Source of the DNA: Aplectana chamaeleonis | Lineage: Eukaryota > Nematoda > Chromadorea > Rhabditida > Cosmocercidae | Reading direction: 5' to 3' | Assembly: GCA_029168955.1 (NCBI GenBank) | Contig: JAPDOI010000707.1 | Span: 1-64,000 of the forward strand | Length of the DNA: 64,000 bases | Shown: in pieces, positions 35,801-43,369 of the stretch | Position numbering within the stretch: the first letter of the stretch is position 1 | Layout of the letters: every line of letters begins with the position of its first letter | The notes under the pieces: model-generated | What the model was told of the DNA's origin: nothing | Seen by the model: only the letters and a program-made list of their open reading frames with translations | Database searches by the model: none | Translations under genes and position numbers: made by a program

Positions 35801-38800
35801 GACTTCAACGCAAGAGTCGGTAGTGACAGAACAGGCTGGGAAGGAGTGTTGGGCAGGTTCAGCGTGGGCGAAATAAACGATAATGGACTACGCCTACTTT
35901 CGTTCGCTGCGTTCAACGAGCTTGCCATCGGTAACAGTCAATTCCGGCACCCCAAGAAGCATCAGTTAACATGGAGGAATCCAACTGGACGAGATGTGGC
36001 CACCTTGGACTACGTGCTGATAAACTCACGTTTTAGATCATCGCTGAAAGATGTTCGAGCCATGAGAGGGCCTGATTGTGGATCCGACCATTATCTCTTG
36101 CGTGCTGTAATGCAGCTTCGCTTCCGACGACCTAGGCGTGAGGAGCCCCTAGAAAGAAACTTGACTGGTCACACTTGATGGCGCCAGGAACAAAAGAAAC
36201 ATTTCAACTCGCGCTGTCGAATCGGTTCGCGGTTCTGGAAGACGCCTTGTCTGTGGACGAGCACGAGAAGCAGACAGTTGAAGTCGCTCTGAATGCGCAG
36301 AGCCTCTCTGCCCTGTTATTCGCCGGCGAACGCAGCCTTGGATATCGGACGATTCTCTCCGTCTCGTGGACGAACGGAAGCGAGTGAAATTAACGGACTT
36401 CGGACGGTATCGGCAATTGTGTCAGGAGCTTCGTCGAAAGTTGAAGGAAGAGCGGGAGTCGTACTGGAATAAGGTAGCAGACGAAGTGGAGGAGGCAGTT
36501 GGAAGGAACGACTATCGCACATTGTACAACACACTCAACCGTCTCAGAAAGAAGACCAAACCCATGAGCGATTCCATCAGGAATACGGATGGGTCTTTTG
36601 TGCGATCAGCAGATGAGCGTCTGTTGCGATGGAGGCAGTTCTTCAGTGAACTCTATACTCACGATGCGCTACAAGGTGCACTGGCCCAACCGATACTAGT
36701 CGAGGTACCAGAGGAGACAGCGCTTGACTCGAACCCACTGCGGAAGAAGTGAAGGCGGCAATCAAGTCGCTAAAGAATGGAAAGGCGTCCGGTGTTGACA
36801 ATGTGACTGCTGAGGTCATCAAGGCAGGAGGAGATGTTCTACTGCGTCAGTTGCATCAGTTAATCACGCGCATATGGCGGACAGAGAGCGTGCCGTCTAC
36901 CTGGAAAAAGGCTATTGTCGTGCCTATCCATAAGAAGGGCGATGCCAGAGACTGTAAAAACTATCGCGGGATCAGCCTGTTGTCGATTGTTGGTAAAGTC
37001 TTCACGAGAACTATCCAGTCCAGACTTCAACGCCATCGGGAGAGTACCTGTCGCGAAGAACAAGCAGGTTTTCGTCCGGGTCGAGGATGCAGCGATCAAA
37101 TTTTCACACTTCGTCAAGTTATGGAGGAAAGGATTCGCTGTGGAAAGCGCGTCGTTATCACCTTCATAGACTTCAAGTCGGCATTCGATTGCGTGCACTG
37201 GCCCGCCTTATGGAAATCGATGGAATGCGAACACATGCCAGGAAAAATGGTGAAGCTTCTGCAGGAAATTTATAGAGGCTCGACTAGCTATGTCCGCGTC
37301 GGAAACAAGCTATCCGAAGAATTCAGAGTCGATGCAGGCGTCCGGCAGGGAGATGTGATTTCACCGCTCCTCTTTAATACCGTGGTCGATGCTATTATGA
37401 GAAAGACCTTTGAAAATAGAAGAGGAGTCCAATTTGGCGATAACGATTTTGTCACGGATTTGATGTTTGCGGACGACAGTGCAGTGTTCACCGATACTGA
37501 CATGGAAGCCACGCTTTTGTTGAATGATATGGCACAAATCGCGGAATCGTATGGGCTGCGGATTAATAAGGAGAAGACTAAAGTCATGACGTCGGACGGT
37601 TCACGTGCTTCTGTGTTCTTCGAGGAGCTGAGGTTCAGCAAGTCAAGGAGTTCAAGTACCTCGGATCGGTGGTGCAAGAGCGAAAGGTAGTGGCTACATC
37701 GGAGATAGTGTGCAGGATCGGGCAGGCGTCGGCTGCTTTCGCTTCGCTGGGCTGGTGTTTATGGAAGAAGCGTAATGTGTCAATCAAGACAAAGATCCGG
37801 ATGTTTCGCGCGCTCATAGTGCCAATCCCTACTGTGCGGGTCAGAGTCGTGGACGTTGCTGAAGTTGGATTACAGCAGGCTGGAGGTCTTCCAAACGCGG
37901 TGTTTGCGGCAAATCCTCGGGATAACTTTAAGAGATCGAATGCGGAACGAAGATATCCGAGATACTTGCGACCATCAGCCCACGATCGAAGAACAAATTC
38001 GAACGAGAAGGCTACGATGGTTCGGACACGTATGCAGAATGGAAACAAAACCGACTTCCGCGCAGATTGTTATGGAGAGAGCGCCCTGCACTGTGGAAGG
38101 TTGAAAGAGCAGCCCCGAAAAAGACGTGGTTGAAGCAAGTCGAGGCGGATCTGAAGTCCCAACGGTGCAGTGTCCTTAATGCTAGATTAATTGCTGCGAA
38201 CCGTACTGAATGGAAGCGTATCGTTCAGGCCACAAGAGCTCCTATGGCACCTACAGCAGTGTACTGGTTGAGAGGTCATCCTGCTCCGCCAGCCGCCAGC
38301 TAACGGGATGAGTGAGTGAGTGAGTGAACGGGCTCTCAACAAAGTCTTGCACTCATTCTTCGGCGCTTTGCGCACTCCTAGCGAGCTACTGGCGCTTGGC
38401 ACGTTCCCAGTTGGGTCCTACACACTTTCCTTGGAGCTTGGTGCTCTGTCACAATAAGTTAGCTTCCAGTCACTTTCCCGGCGCTTGGATTATCCCATTT
38501 GGATCCCACATACTTTCCCGTCGCTCTGCGCGCTCCTAGTGAAGTACCGCGTTTTCTGTTGTCGACAACGATCACCGGTCAACCCTTAGTCGTTTATTAT
38601 AACGTAAGATGATCTCAATAGAAATGTATTGTTATCAAGCATCTAAAACAAGTCGAGCCAACCAGTGTTTTTCCTAGACCTTTCATGCCCCCTCCTAAAA
38701 TTGTTCAGGATGTTAATTATTGTCCCGAAGAGCAATGGATTAATTGCCCAAACCTCAACAAGGGGGGGGGTGTGAGATTCAGTAGTCTTCCAGACAAGTG

Positions 38801-40564
38801 GACTCACACAATCATAACACAACGATACTATTTATTGCTTCTACGTGACCAATCGCACGGTATCTTATGTACACCAACGGGCTTGAAGTTTTTAAAGTTT
38901 GTATAGCCTGTGTCTCTTCTTTCGAGCAGGTCGCAGCAGGGATCACCGGATTTACCATGTGAGTCCTAATCACGGCGTTTATTATCTATTGTGCATTTTT
39001 TGCCGAATTTTGTCGAAAAATGAGAGGACAAAGGGCAAACGACAATCGACAACAATCATCCGAAAACGGCCGGCAAACGGCAATCGGCAACCGGCAATCG
39101 CCGCACATCCCTGATCCCCATGCATGAAAAAAGGTCCCTAGAACTGAAGGTATCTCACCAGGTGGACCAAACGACCCGAAAATGTCCATTACGTGGCGAA
39201 CAATGATAGCCAGATCAGGACTATCCGTCAATGCTCGAGCAAAGCAGTAGCCGGAATACAAATCTGTCAGGAAGAGTGCTTGACCATATGACCGCTCCCC
39301 GTATAATGTTTCTTCCATTGCAAGTATGTCAATCTGTACATTGAACAATTATATAAAAGGAGTGGAAGTGCCACCGTGGCTATTCGCAAAGCCCTAAACA
39401 AAACAGCCTGATAAGCCCAAAAACAAATTTAAAAACACACCTGAACGTACTGCATCGGTTTTCTTCCGACAGATCTAGGAGGAGCTGGAAACACAACTCG
39501 GGCTCCTTTAAGCAGATCGTATTTGGAGACCTCTCGGAGCTGAACAACAAAACTTACTTTGAAATGCAAACACATTCAGCAAAAAAACACAAAATGAAAA
39601 GGAGATCCACGAGCTCGCGTCTTCAGGACGGCTGATCATAATCGGCCACATACACACACACACACACACACATTCGGCACGAATGGCACTGGCCGCTTTG
39701 ATTCATTTTATTGGTTTGGTCTGCGTTGGCTCAGGCTTGGTGCACTTATATTAGAGAATATTTGCGCCGAGTTTGCGTCAATATAAACTACATCGTCAGG
39801 AATTAGTCAAAACTGTCTGTGCGATCCTTGTCGATTGTATTCGTCCTTCGCCAGACGCGTGAAAAGCGCCCGTCAACATACAGCCTCTCTCCCTCGTTTT
39901 GAGCCGGTCGAAGTAAGGCTTATCGGGCTTATCATGTCGAATTCTCCTTATCACTGTTACATTTTGTCATCACCGACCGCTCCGCTGTTGCTCCTCCCGA
40001 ACTCACCCGAGATTGTACTGTGTAGTAGTGAGAAAGAACGATATCACAAAACTAGTGGAGAACAGAATTGTTTGGCTGTGCTAGCGACTTTTGGGCGACA
40101 TCCTTTATAGAATAAAGCAGCGAGCCAAAACACTGTGATAATTGCTAATAGAGTTTTGACTGACTACGTCAGCACTTACATTGGTTTTGGTAGCGATCCC
40201 GACATACTGAGCGTCCACAGCGTTGAGTATATCACATTGTGGCCGCGCATTCAATGAAGCGTAGCACATCCTCCAGACCTATAGGAAACACTTCAGGGTT
40301 TTTACAGGTGATAGTATTTTGTCACCCTTATTTGCTTCACAAAGTGACCTCCTACGAAGAGATCGCACCTCAATGGAACATTAAAATTGAAAAACACACC
40401 TCGGCCACTTCACTCTTCCGAAGAAGTAATCGCCCAGCGTCGTCGTTGGTCCGAAGTCGCAGCCCAGGTGGACAAAAAAACTGTTCCTCCGTCCAATCCT
40501 CCACCATCAACTCTCCACCTTCTTTTATAATTTCCAAAGCCAGTCGCAGTGATTCATCCTCCAC
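14796..40564 (-). CDS. Intron-rich integrase-fold gene, 3' part (13 exons seen)
   Basis: Thirteen exons on the minus strand join in phase without a stop for about 468 residues, ending in TAG at 14796-14798: 40400-40564, 40180-40278, 39441-39539, 39159-39333, 29731-29834, 29486-29641, 29238-29304, 29098-29156, 28947-29048, 28168-28272, 27976-28095, 14927-14999 and 14796-14878. The middle resembles a retroviral-type integrase core: QIDILAM (first Asp), LFLTDLYSGY, FGSFGPP, TFSMDYSS (second Asp), then GNLTRD where the third acid would sit, and TPFE-IMFGR after it. The C-terminal third has an acidic linker (DEGDDDYEAG) and an unassigned domain. The 5' end is upstream of 40564 and was not found. 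Many introns suggest a host gene derived from a transposon rather than a live element. Two introns carry very large nested insertions. Confidence 0.7.
14927..14999 (-). CDS. Integrase-like gene, exon l
   Basis: Acceptor GTTTATTCAG lies 41 nt from the left end of X; donor A|GTACGT. 24 codons plus one base, acidic (ALYWEDDPHDID). Phase fits exon k across the 13-kb intron. Confidence 0.55.
15918..16877 (+). mobile_element. 5'-truncated CR1 fragment inside CR1 ORF1
   Basis: Contains RT thumb and C-terminal remains (EWSETWSLPMSPKKAFHMR; YVRPLMECGTPVFCPHL) and ends with the family tail CTACCTTATATAGC then AATAAATAAATAAAT. ORF1 of the host CR1 resumes at 16880. A possible short duplication (AGATGA/GGATGA) flanks it. 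Confidence 0.65.
17022..17498. mobile_element. TTAA-type MITE (intact family reference)
   Basis: TTAA-AGGCACAGTCCAA at the left and TTGGACTGTGCCT-TTAA at the right. The empty site can be rebuilt because it interrupts CR1 ORF1 codons (HFL|NVEC), giving CCTTAATG with a single TTAA. 477 bp, no coding capacity. Confidence 0.85.
17643..18728. mobile_element. X-like TIR element, ~1.1 kb, ~100-bp TIRs
   Basis: The left CAAGGGAAGTATTGAAAGCG then GGTCGGATCTGCCAAAACGA is repeated inverted at the right, and pairing runs on through GGCTCAATAGT. The interior shares words GTCGATTTTCCGAAG and ACCGTAACCTACAGTAAA with X. It interrupts CR1 ORF1. No transposase seen. Confidence 0.65.
18938..22508 (+). pseudogene. 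CR1 ORF2: endonuclease, RT and C-terminal region, broken
   Basis: APE-type endonuclease words: CFYANVRS (18980s), FSKTWLESDH, VIVGDFNYPEIDW (about 19340-19385), TSDHNSVSF. A linker follows at 19657-20150 (RSCLYRLASSTQSRFEWDK, HFVIIETDKANLLADKF). After an AT-rich insertion the RT has FKCDEILDFLRKLPKS (21020s), NQHGFVAGRSVETNL, EIYLDFSKAFDSVDH (domain A, about 21410) and CKLFADDVKYI (domain C, about 21680-21710). The C-terminal segment is at 22152-22508. Multiple frame breaks (e.g. near 21400 and 21575, and after 22026) show it is inactive although FADD is kept. Confidence 0.8.
20202..21001. mobile_element. AT-rich TIR element rich in CGGATAAT words
   Basis: The left GGTACTTGTTATCCGAA and right TTCGGATACTAAGAATAGTACC are inverted. 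The interior has many variants of TCCGATT..ATCCGAA. It splits the CR1 ORF2 between the linker and the RT. It shares its word style with the repeats at 41160-41560, 46490-47590 and 58970-59230. Confidence 0.55.
22772..26949. mobile_element. Y: 4.2-kb element with ~140-bp TIRs, TGA duplication
   Basis: CTAGGGAACCTCGCTAGCC at 22772 is inverted at 26930-26949, and pairing continues for about 140 bp (GCTCTTTCCGA, TTTTGCTACGGA). TGA flanks both sides (22769-22771, 26950-26952), and other X copies show the uninterrupted site (CTCTGAGGGGTTATT at 13480). It contains an RTE on the minus strand. The remaining ~960 bp at 22915-23880 has a 93-codon plus-strand frame (23456-23737) of unknown meaning and no recognisable transposase. 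Confidence 0.7.
23890..26661 (-). pseudogene. RTE-clade retrotransposon ORF (endonuclease + RT), defective
   Basis: Minus strand. Endonuclease words: NFATLNCRSLSSD, AALQETRLKD (26490s), VVVGIDANAKMG (about 26150), DSDHRPVLLNF. RT words: DEQAGFRPGRSTIDQVF (about 25060), FLDFEAAFDSPHRDR (24960), GVRQGAVAGPFLF, LEYADDIVLFAE (24660s), and a C-terminal RRRKFWTDVVK near 23985. Between the endonuclease linker and DEQAGF, about 80 residues that form the RT fingers in relatives are missing, and several frames are broken. So it is defective although YADD is intact. It lies inside Y. Confidence 0.8.
27976..28095 (-). CDS. Integrase-like gene, exon k
   Basis: Acceptor CTGTTTTCAG, donor AAG|GTGAGA, 40 codons, phase 0. 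Contains RYFRGIIVDIDADLVDSMYK. The X element begins 51 nt downstream of the donor and, with its nested passengers, makes the next intron about 13 kb. Confidence 0.65.
28168..28272 (-). CDS. Integrase-like gene, exon j
   Basis: Acceptor TTTGTTTCAG, donor TAC|GTAAGC, 35 codons, phase 0. Contains VKTQVLPVYVPIFNEEG, a beta-rich segment that might be a C-terminal SH3-like domain. The next intron is 72 nt. Confidence 0.65.
28380..28842. mobile_element. TTAA-family MITE, decayed, in intron
   Basis: AGGCAGCGTCCACGATGG at the left and CGTGGGCACTGCCT at the right match the family ends. The flanks TCAA and TGTC are decayed TTAA. It lies in the intron between exons i and j of the integrase-like gene. 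Confidence 0.55.
28947..29048 (-). CDS. Integrase-like gene, exon i
   Basis: Acceptor GTTCCAG, donor AGG|GTTAGA, 34 codons, phase 0. Acidic DEGDDDYEAG then a helical-looking stretch. The next intron (674 nt) contains a TTAA-family MITE relic at 28380-28842. Confidence 0.6.
29098..29156 (-). CDS. Integrase-like gene, exon h
   Basis: Acceptor TTTTCCAG, donor TTT|GTAAGT; basic (LKSLKKGKRRF). The following intron is only 49 nt. Confidence 0.6.
29238..29304 (-). CDS. Integrase-like gene, exon g
   Basis: Acceptor CCGTTCAG, donor GCCG|GTAAGG, 22 codons plus one base. Begins IMFGRHAWRDD, so the exon f-g junction rebuilds the familiar TPFE-IMFGR motif. That is good evidence that the intervening 181 nt are a real intron. 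Confidence 0.75.
29486..29641 (-). CDS. Integrase-like gene, exon f (third-acid region)
   Basis: Acceptor TTTTTCAG, donor GAG|GTTCGG (weak), 52 codons. GNLTRDIVRSLYRR aligns with the canonical helix that carries the catalytic Glu, but Asp appears at that place. NRWVEALPFAI and DPTRTPFE match the end of the integrase core in Ty3-type elements. Confidence 0.7.
29731..29834 (-). CDS. Integrase-like gene, exon e (second Asp)
   Basis: Acceptor AATTTCAG, donor GGG|GTACGT. The split codon completes as Glu, giving FGPPEVYRTFS across the junction with exon d. TFSMDYSSVIADVM sits where integrases have the second Asp, about 65 residues after the first. Confidence 0.7.
30100..33565 (-). mobile_element. 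jockey-like non-LTR retrotransposon inside the hAT element
   Basis: Minus-strand element of about 3.4 kb. The 3' end is marked by a short GAA-repeat tail (AGAAGAAGAAAAG at about 30090-30115), as also seen in the copy ending near 62500. The 5' limit is approximate. No TSD found. Confidence 0.7.
30133..33400 (-). pseudogene. Broken jockey-like polyprotein: 2A-like, PHD-like, endonuclease, RT
   Basis: Reading down the minus strand: LLQRAGVE followed one frame on by DPGPARKYPCATC (33357-33390), a decayed 2A-like ExNPGP site. Then a PHD-like finger (CATCGEDVTW, VQCFGCQRWVHFSCSG, CVLC). Endonuclease words are HINLNGLRNKLSE, VIMVQETKLS and SDHIPVF (about 32540). RT words are AIGPDGISPAILKKLP (31840s), VALDLSKAFDSVN (31460s) and GVPQ; domain C reads YPAY in place of YADD (about 31200). 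The C-terminal CPDCGAPGHDTAHLF finger lies near 30230. At least eight frame breaks; inactive. Confidence 0.8.
33566..33973. other. Unassigned sequence within the hAT insertion
   Basis: No open frame, repeat ends or splice-flanked exon recognised. It lies between the jockey-like 5' end and a TTAA MITE. Confidence 0.4.
33978..34422. mobile_element. TTAA-type MITE
   Basis: TTAA-AGGCAGGGTTCTCGAT at the left and ATCACGAACCCTGCCT-TTAA at the right. Longer inner pairing exists (CACAAAAGTGAAAATAAGTA with its complement near 34345). 445 bp; no coding capacity. Confidence 0.8.
34865..35063. mobile_element. Near-perfect 199-bp palindromic MITE with TTAA flanks
   Basis: Arms of about 85 bp pair almost fully: ACTCGCACTAAACTACGGTA with TACCGTAGTTTAAGTGCGAG, and TCGTCATCGATCGGCGCCA with its complement, leaving a short loop near 34965. 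TTAA on both sides (34861-34864, 35064-35067). The ends differ from those of the AGGCAG family. Confidence 0.8.
35142..38326 (+). mobile_element. RTE-type retrotransposon, 3.2 kb, 13-bp TSD
   Basis: AACGGGCTCTCAA occurs at 35129-35141 and again at 38327-38339. The 5' end has CCGGTCCCAAGCCCGGATGA ahead of the first ATG. The 3' end is a (TGAG)n run (38309-38326), consistent with the short microsatellite 3' ends of RTE elements. It appears full length. Confidence 0.85.
35223..38303 (+). pseudogene. RTE ORF: endonuclease and RT with several frameshifts
   Basis: Endonuclease words: LRIGAWNVRTGHCVG (35370s), VVSIYAPTEPSSD; after a frameshift near 35755, IVAGDFNARVGSD and ATLDYVLINSRF, then GSDHYLLR. 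RT (36749-37690): GVDNVTAEVIKAGG, KKGDARDCKNYRGISLL, EEQAGFRPGRGCSDQ, FIDFKSAFDCVHW (domain A), GVRQGDVISPLLFN, LMFADDSAVFTD (domain C), then a break near 37640. The C-terminal part has QPTIEEQIRTRRLRWFGHV (about 37990) and KKTWLKQVEADLKSQ. Catalytic residues are kept but four or more frameshifts break it, so it was probably active fairly recently. Confidence 0.85.
38340..38990 (+). other. Possible LTR-retroelement 3' boundary (weak)
   Basis: AACAAGGGGGGGGG followed by TGTGAGATTC (about 38755-38780) looks like a polypurine tract next to an LTR start, and TTACCA near 38958 could close it. No partner LTR or clear pol frame is present. Alternative: an ordinary G-rich tract. The rest of the stretch holds nothing recognised. 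Confidence 0.25.
39159..39333 (-). CDS. Integrase-like gene, exon d (catalytic core, first Asp)
   Basis: Acceptor ATGTACAG, donor CCTG|GTGAGA, 58 codons plus one base. Contains IDILAMEE (first acid), FLTDLYSGYCFARAL and DIFGSFGPP, which follow the layout of the rve core. The next exon is 9.3 kb away because a hAT-like element entered the intron. Confidence 0.75.
39441..39539 (-). CDS. Integrase-like gene, exon c
   Basis: Acceptor TTGTTCAG, donor CAG|GTGTGT, 33 codons, phase 0. Ends RKPMQYVQ, the segment that in integrases leads into the first catalytic Asp at the start of the next exon. The intron before it (640 nt) contains repeat R3 copy 2 and a CA microsatellite. Confidence 0.65.
39647..39672. 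repeat. (CA)n microsatellite
   Basis: An uninterrupted run of about eleven CA units in the intron between exons b and c. Confidence 0.9.
39725..39990. repeat. Dispersed repeat R3, copy 2 (in intron)
   Basis: Shares GCGCCGAGTTTGCGTCAATA, GGGCTTATCATGTCGAA, TTATCACTGTTACATTTTG and CCGACCGCTCCGCTGTTG with the copies at 13740 and 60970. Lies in the intron between exons b and c of the integrase-like gene. Confidence 0.5.
40180..40278 (-). CDS. Integrase-like gene, exon b
   Basis: Acceptor CCTATAG, donor AAT|GTAAGT, 33 codons, phase 0. Contains WRMCYASLNARPQC, possibly the remains of the N-terminal region that is zinc-binding in integrases, but the HHCC pattern is not visible. Confidence 0.6.
40400..40564 (-). 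CDS. Integrase-like gene, exon a (first seen)
   Basis: Acceptor TATTCAG, donor GAG|GTGTGT, phase 0 at both ends, 55 codons. Acidic (VEDESLRLALEIIKEGG, EDWTEEQFFCPPG). It precedes the integrase core; no domain recognised. A 135-bp MITE sits only about 20 bp upstream of the acceptor, so the preceding intron is repeat-filled. Confidence 0.6.
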
Positions 40565-40585
40565 CTGAATAGACCGCGCCTTCTA

Positions 40586-40720
40586 GGAGTCGTTTATACT
40601 TCCGCCGCCGAGCGGCACGGCGAAGTGTAATTCCATAATATCGATCGCACCGCGCCGCGTGATCAATATTACAGAAATGAACTGTGCAGCAGCGCTCCGC
40701 GGCGGAAGTATAAACGACCC
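40586..40720. mobile_element. 135-bp TIR MITE (GTCGTTTATACTTCCGCCGC)
   Basis: Ends GTCGTTTATACTTCCGCCGC and GCGGCGGAAGTATAAACGAC. Same length as the copy at 48822-48956. Flanks CTA/ATA, possibly a mutated 3-bp duplication. Confidence 0.75.
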
Positions 40721-40723
40721 ATA

Positions 40724-41150
40724 AAGCGTGTCCTAAAATGAGACTGGCGAACGGTGCTGATTAGAGTCAAACCGCTCAAAGGCGCGGCAGCATGCGTTGG
40801 AGGGAAATCGATCGTGCGGCTGCGCATGATCGATAATGCTTCATTGCATGCTGCCGCTCTTTTCAGCGATGAGACTCTAATCAGCGCCAACCACGCGGCC
40901 GGCGGGAGTGGCATGCGGCCGCCGCGTGTGCAGCTCTAGGACTAGTGTTCCAACGGCTGTCAGCCCCCCCCTCGGCTGCAGAGCTGATTGATCGACGCAG
41001 TTTGCTTGCTGACAGCAGCTGCCAGCCGCGCTCCTAATCACTGACTGTAGGGGGGAAAGCTCGCCGACGTTTCGCATGCTCGTCCGAGAGCGGCGCACGC
41101 GAGCCACTCACGCCGGCCGCATAGTTCGCCAGTCTCATTCGGACACACTT
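40724..41150. mobile_element. 427-bp TIR MITE with TA flanks
   Basis: Left AAGCGTGTCCTAAAATGAGA then CTGGCGAAC; right GTTCGCCAGTCTCATTCGGA then CACACTT. TA on both sides. An inner inverted pair GCTGATTAGAGTC / GACTCTAATCAGC is also present. Tc1/mariner-like by TSD only. Confidence 0.75.
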
Positions 41151-41159
41151 TACATATAC

Positions 41160-41840
41160 TCCTGTCTTCTGTACATTGGATCCGACTCACACATTTTCGG
41201 ATATGCGTCCGAATGAACCGAAATTTTCATGACTCAAAATCCGATTCACCGAGAAAACATCAAAATCCGAGTGATCCAAAATCCGAATCACCGAAAAACC
41301 TCAAAATTCGAGTGATCCAGAATCCGATTCACCGAAAAAACGCCAAAATCCGTTTAATTCAAAATCTGAATCACCGAAATGTGTCATGAGTCGGATAATG
41401 ATTCGGATACCGAATATCCGAAATATTTCATGATTCGGCTCGGATAATGAGTCGGATATTGGTAGATTTGGCATGTCCTGTTACTCAAAAAAGTGTGGTA
41501 GATTTGGCATGTCCTGTTACTCAAACAAGTGTATCTGACGCCACGCCTCGACATTTTAATCTAGTGTAGCCATGCAGACACATAATTACACTACAGACAT
41601 CCAATTAGCACACACTGTGAAATTTCCGGCGCATTTTATACACATCGTCAGCGTAGATTTTACGCTCAATAGGCATTGATCCTTTTCGTTTGATTTGTTT
41701 TTGCGAGTGTGGCGCATTGCTGATACGAATGGCTCCCAAAAACAGTGTATTGATCGATCGGGCAGCCCTGTTCGAACAGGTTTAGACAAGAATTCACGGG
41801 TGTTTACGAAATCGAGATGGAGGATTGATAATCATGAGGC
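41160..41840. repeat. ATCCGA-rich dispersed repeat, copy 1
   Basis: Begins TACATTGGATCCGACTCAC, continues through short tandem-like words AAAATCCGA(A/T)TCACCGAAAA, then ATTTGGCATGTCCTGTTACT (which occurs twice in tandem, 41470-41530), and ends in a block shared with 47930-48100. The same composite occurs at 46340-48100 and 58810-59240. Confidence 0.65.
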
Positions 41841-41863
41841 TCATTCCCAGTCACTCGTGGGGG

Positions 41864-41994
41864 TTGACCGCAAGTGTCGTCGGGCGTCACAACCGCACGG
41901 CCAGCGCTCGACGCGCTATTCGCTGGCGGTCGCCTGGAACAGATGTTGCCCCCGGGCTCTGTGGTTGTGCTGCCCCCCGACACTTGCGGTCGAC
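41864..41994. repeat. Inverted-repeat MITE (GACCGCAAGTGTCGTCGGGC)
   Basis: Left GACCGCAAGTGTCGTCGGGC and right CCCCGACACTTGCGGTC are inverted. A second copy lies at 46085-46214. GC-rich. Confidence 0.65.
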
Positions 41995-42023
41995 GAGCGT
42001 TCTGCTCGCGCGTGCACTCCTTA

Positions 42024-43007
42024 GGGGGGAACCTTACTTACATCGCGCCACGAAAATCGCGCGCGATTTGATTTGCTCTGCGATGTACATCGCGCTAACA
42101 CATCGCATAGAGCTAAAGAGAAACCACACTTCGACGCCATTTTGCGCCATCACCCAAACATGCACAAATCTGAAACAGCAGGGTTTTAGAAGCTTTCGAG
42201 CTTATTTTCGCTGTTGTTTTGTTTTCGCAGATGTTTATTTTTCCGGAGCTGTCCGTTTATGTTATCACTGAATTTGAGTGCATTTAAATTTGGTGAAACA
42301 ATTGAATTGAGAAAAAAACGGTGTTCCGCGGTCGTCATGGCCATGGCACATTCTCAGATGAACAGAACGTGATTCGATTAAAGGTTTCCATGCTGAGAGA
42401 GCTCAGAAACGGCAGTGAAAGGAAAAAGAACTTATAATGTGCTTGAGAAAATGTTTTCGCAACGATTTGATTCCGATTGAGCCTCAACAATTTTCACAAA
42501 AAATCGAGCATTGTGCTATAGTGGGGCCGCCGACAGACCACGACTTCCGTAGTCGAGCCTAGGATAGGTTATTATCATGAGAAAGCTTAGAAATTCGTCC
42601 TTGTGGTAAAGAATTCGATTTTTGAAAAGCGTGCGGCCGTGAATGGGTTAACAGAACATAATGAGACTCCGAATAAAGAGGGAATACAAAGAACGAAGAA
42701 GGCAAGATTGAAACAAATGGAGGAAACTACGAAACATCAGAAAAAAGCTATCGCGATATCCTCACATCGCAGTGCAGGGCGCTGCGATGTGATGAAATCG
42801 CAAAACACGCTAAACAGCAGGCAATCGCGCGAAAAACTATGGTTTAGGCGCGATGTGAGAGCGATGTCGTCGCGCGTAGCAGCTGCCACGCAAACGCCGC
42901 GTGCGACGGCTGACCTCACCGCGACTCCTTGATTCCTTGGTCGCGCGCGGCGACCAGTGCTAGATCACCCTTCTGACTGCGATAACATCGCTTCAAGTAA
43001 GGTTCCC
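42024..43007. mobile_element. 984-bp TIR element with TTA duplication
   Basis: GGGGGGAACCTTACTTACAT at the left, AAGTAAGGTTCCC at the right, TTA on both sides (42021-42023, 43008-43010): PIF/Harbinger-type by TSD. The interior is rich in CGCGCGAT words near both ends. The 109-codon plus-strand frame at 42603-42932 has no recognised domain. Confidence 0.65.
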
Positions 43008-43264
43008 TTAGTGGACCGTGGGAGATGGACCCACAGTTGGGAACCACCCCCTCCCCCCCCGCGGGGAGATCCCCCTCCCACCCCTCGGCAACCAAAACTA
43101 TCCTCCACCTTCTAGTGGATCTTCAGGTAAGTGACTAGAAGTCACCTTCCAGTTTCGGCTCCGAAGAGCCGATTGAGGCACACGGTGAGATCAGGAGCCT
43201 TTTATACAAACAATATTGTTATGCTTTTGTCCAAACATGCTGACGTCCTTCAAAAAGAAAACAG

Positions 43265-43345
43265 TGCTTTTAGCAGAGCACTGGGCAAGGAGTTTGAAAA
43301 AAGAAAAGAAAACAAACTCTTTGCCCAGTGCTCTACAAAAAGCAG
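43265..43345. repeat. Hairpin with ~30-bp arms
   Basis: AGAGCACTGGGCAAGGAGTTTG pairs with CAAACTCTTTGCCCAGTGCTCT around an A-rich loop. Part of the foldback family that continues to 43885. Confidence 0.7.
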
Positions 43346-43369
43346 TGTTTTTGCACTGGGGTCAACATC

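Larger units (their letters stand above)
29885..39113. mobile_element. hAT-like insertion, 9.2 kb with nested passengers, 8-bp TSD
   Basis: Left end CAGGGATGTGCGGC at 29885 and right end GCCGCACATCCCTG ending at 39113 are perfect 14-bp inverted repeats. ATCCCCAT is repeated exactly outside (29877-29884, 39114-39121). Both subterminal zones carry clusters of GGCAAACGGCAATCGGCAA. An 8-bp duplication and CAGGG ends are typical of hAT. No hAT transposase was seen. The body contains a jockey-like element, MITEs, an RTE and a possible LTR piece, so the original hAT was probably short. Confidence 0.85.

Noticed and set aside
42603..42932. 109-codon frame as a Harbinger Myb-like or transposase gene
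   Set aside because: Basic and low in complexity, no Myb or DDE motif visible, and the same bases are open on the other strand.
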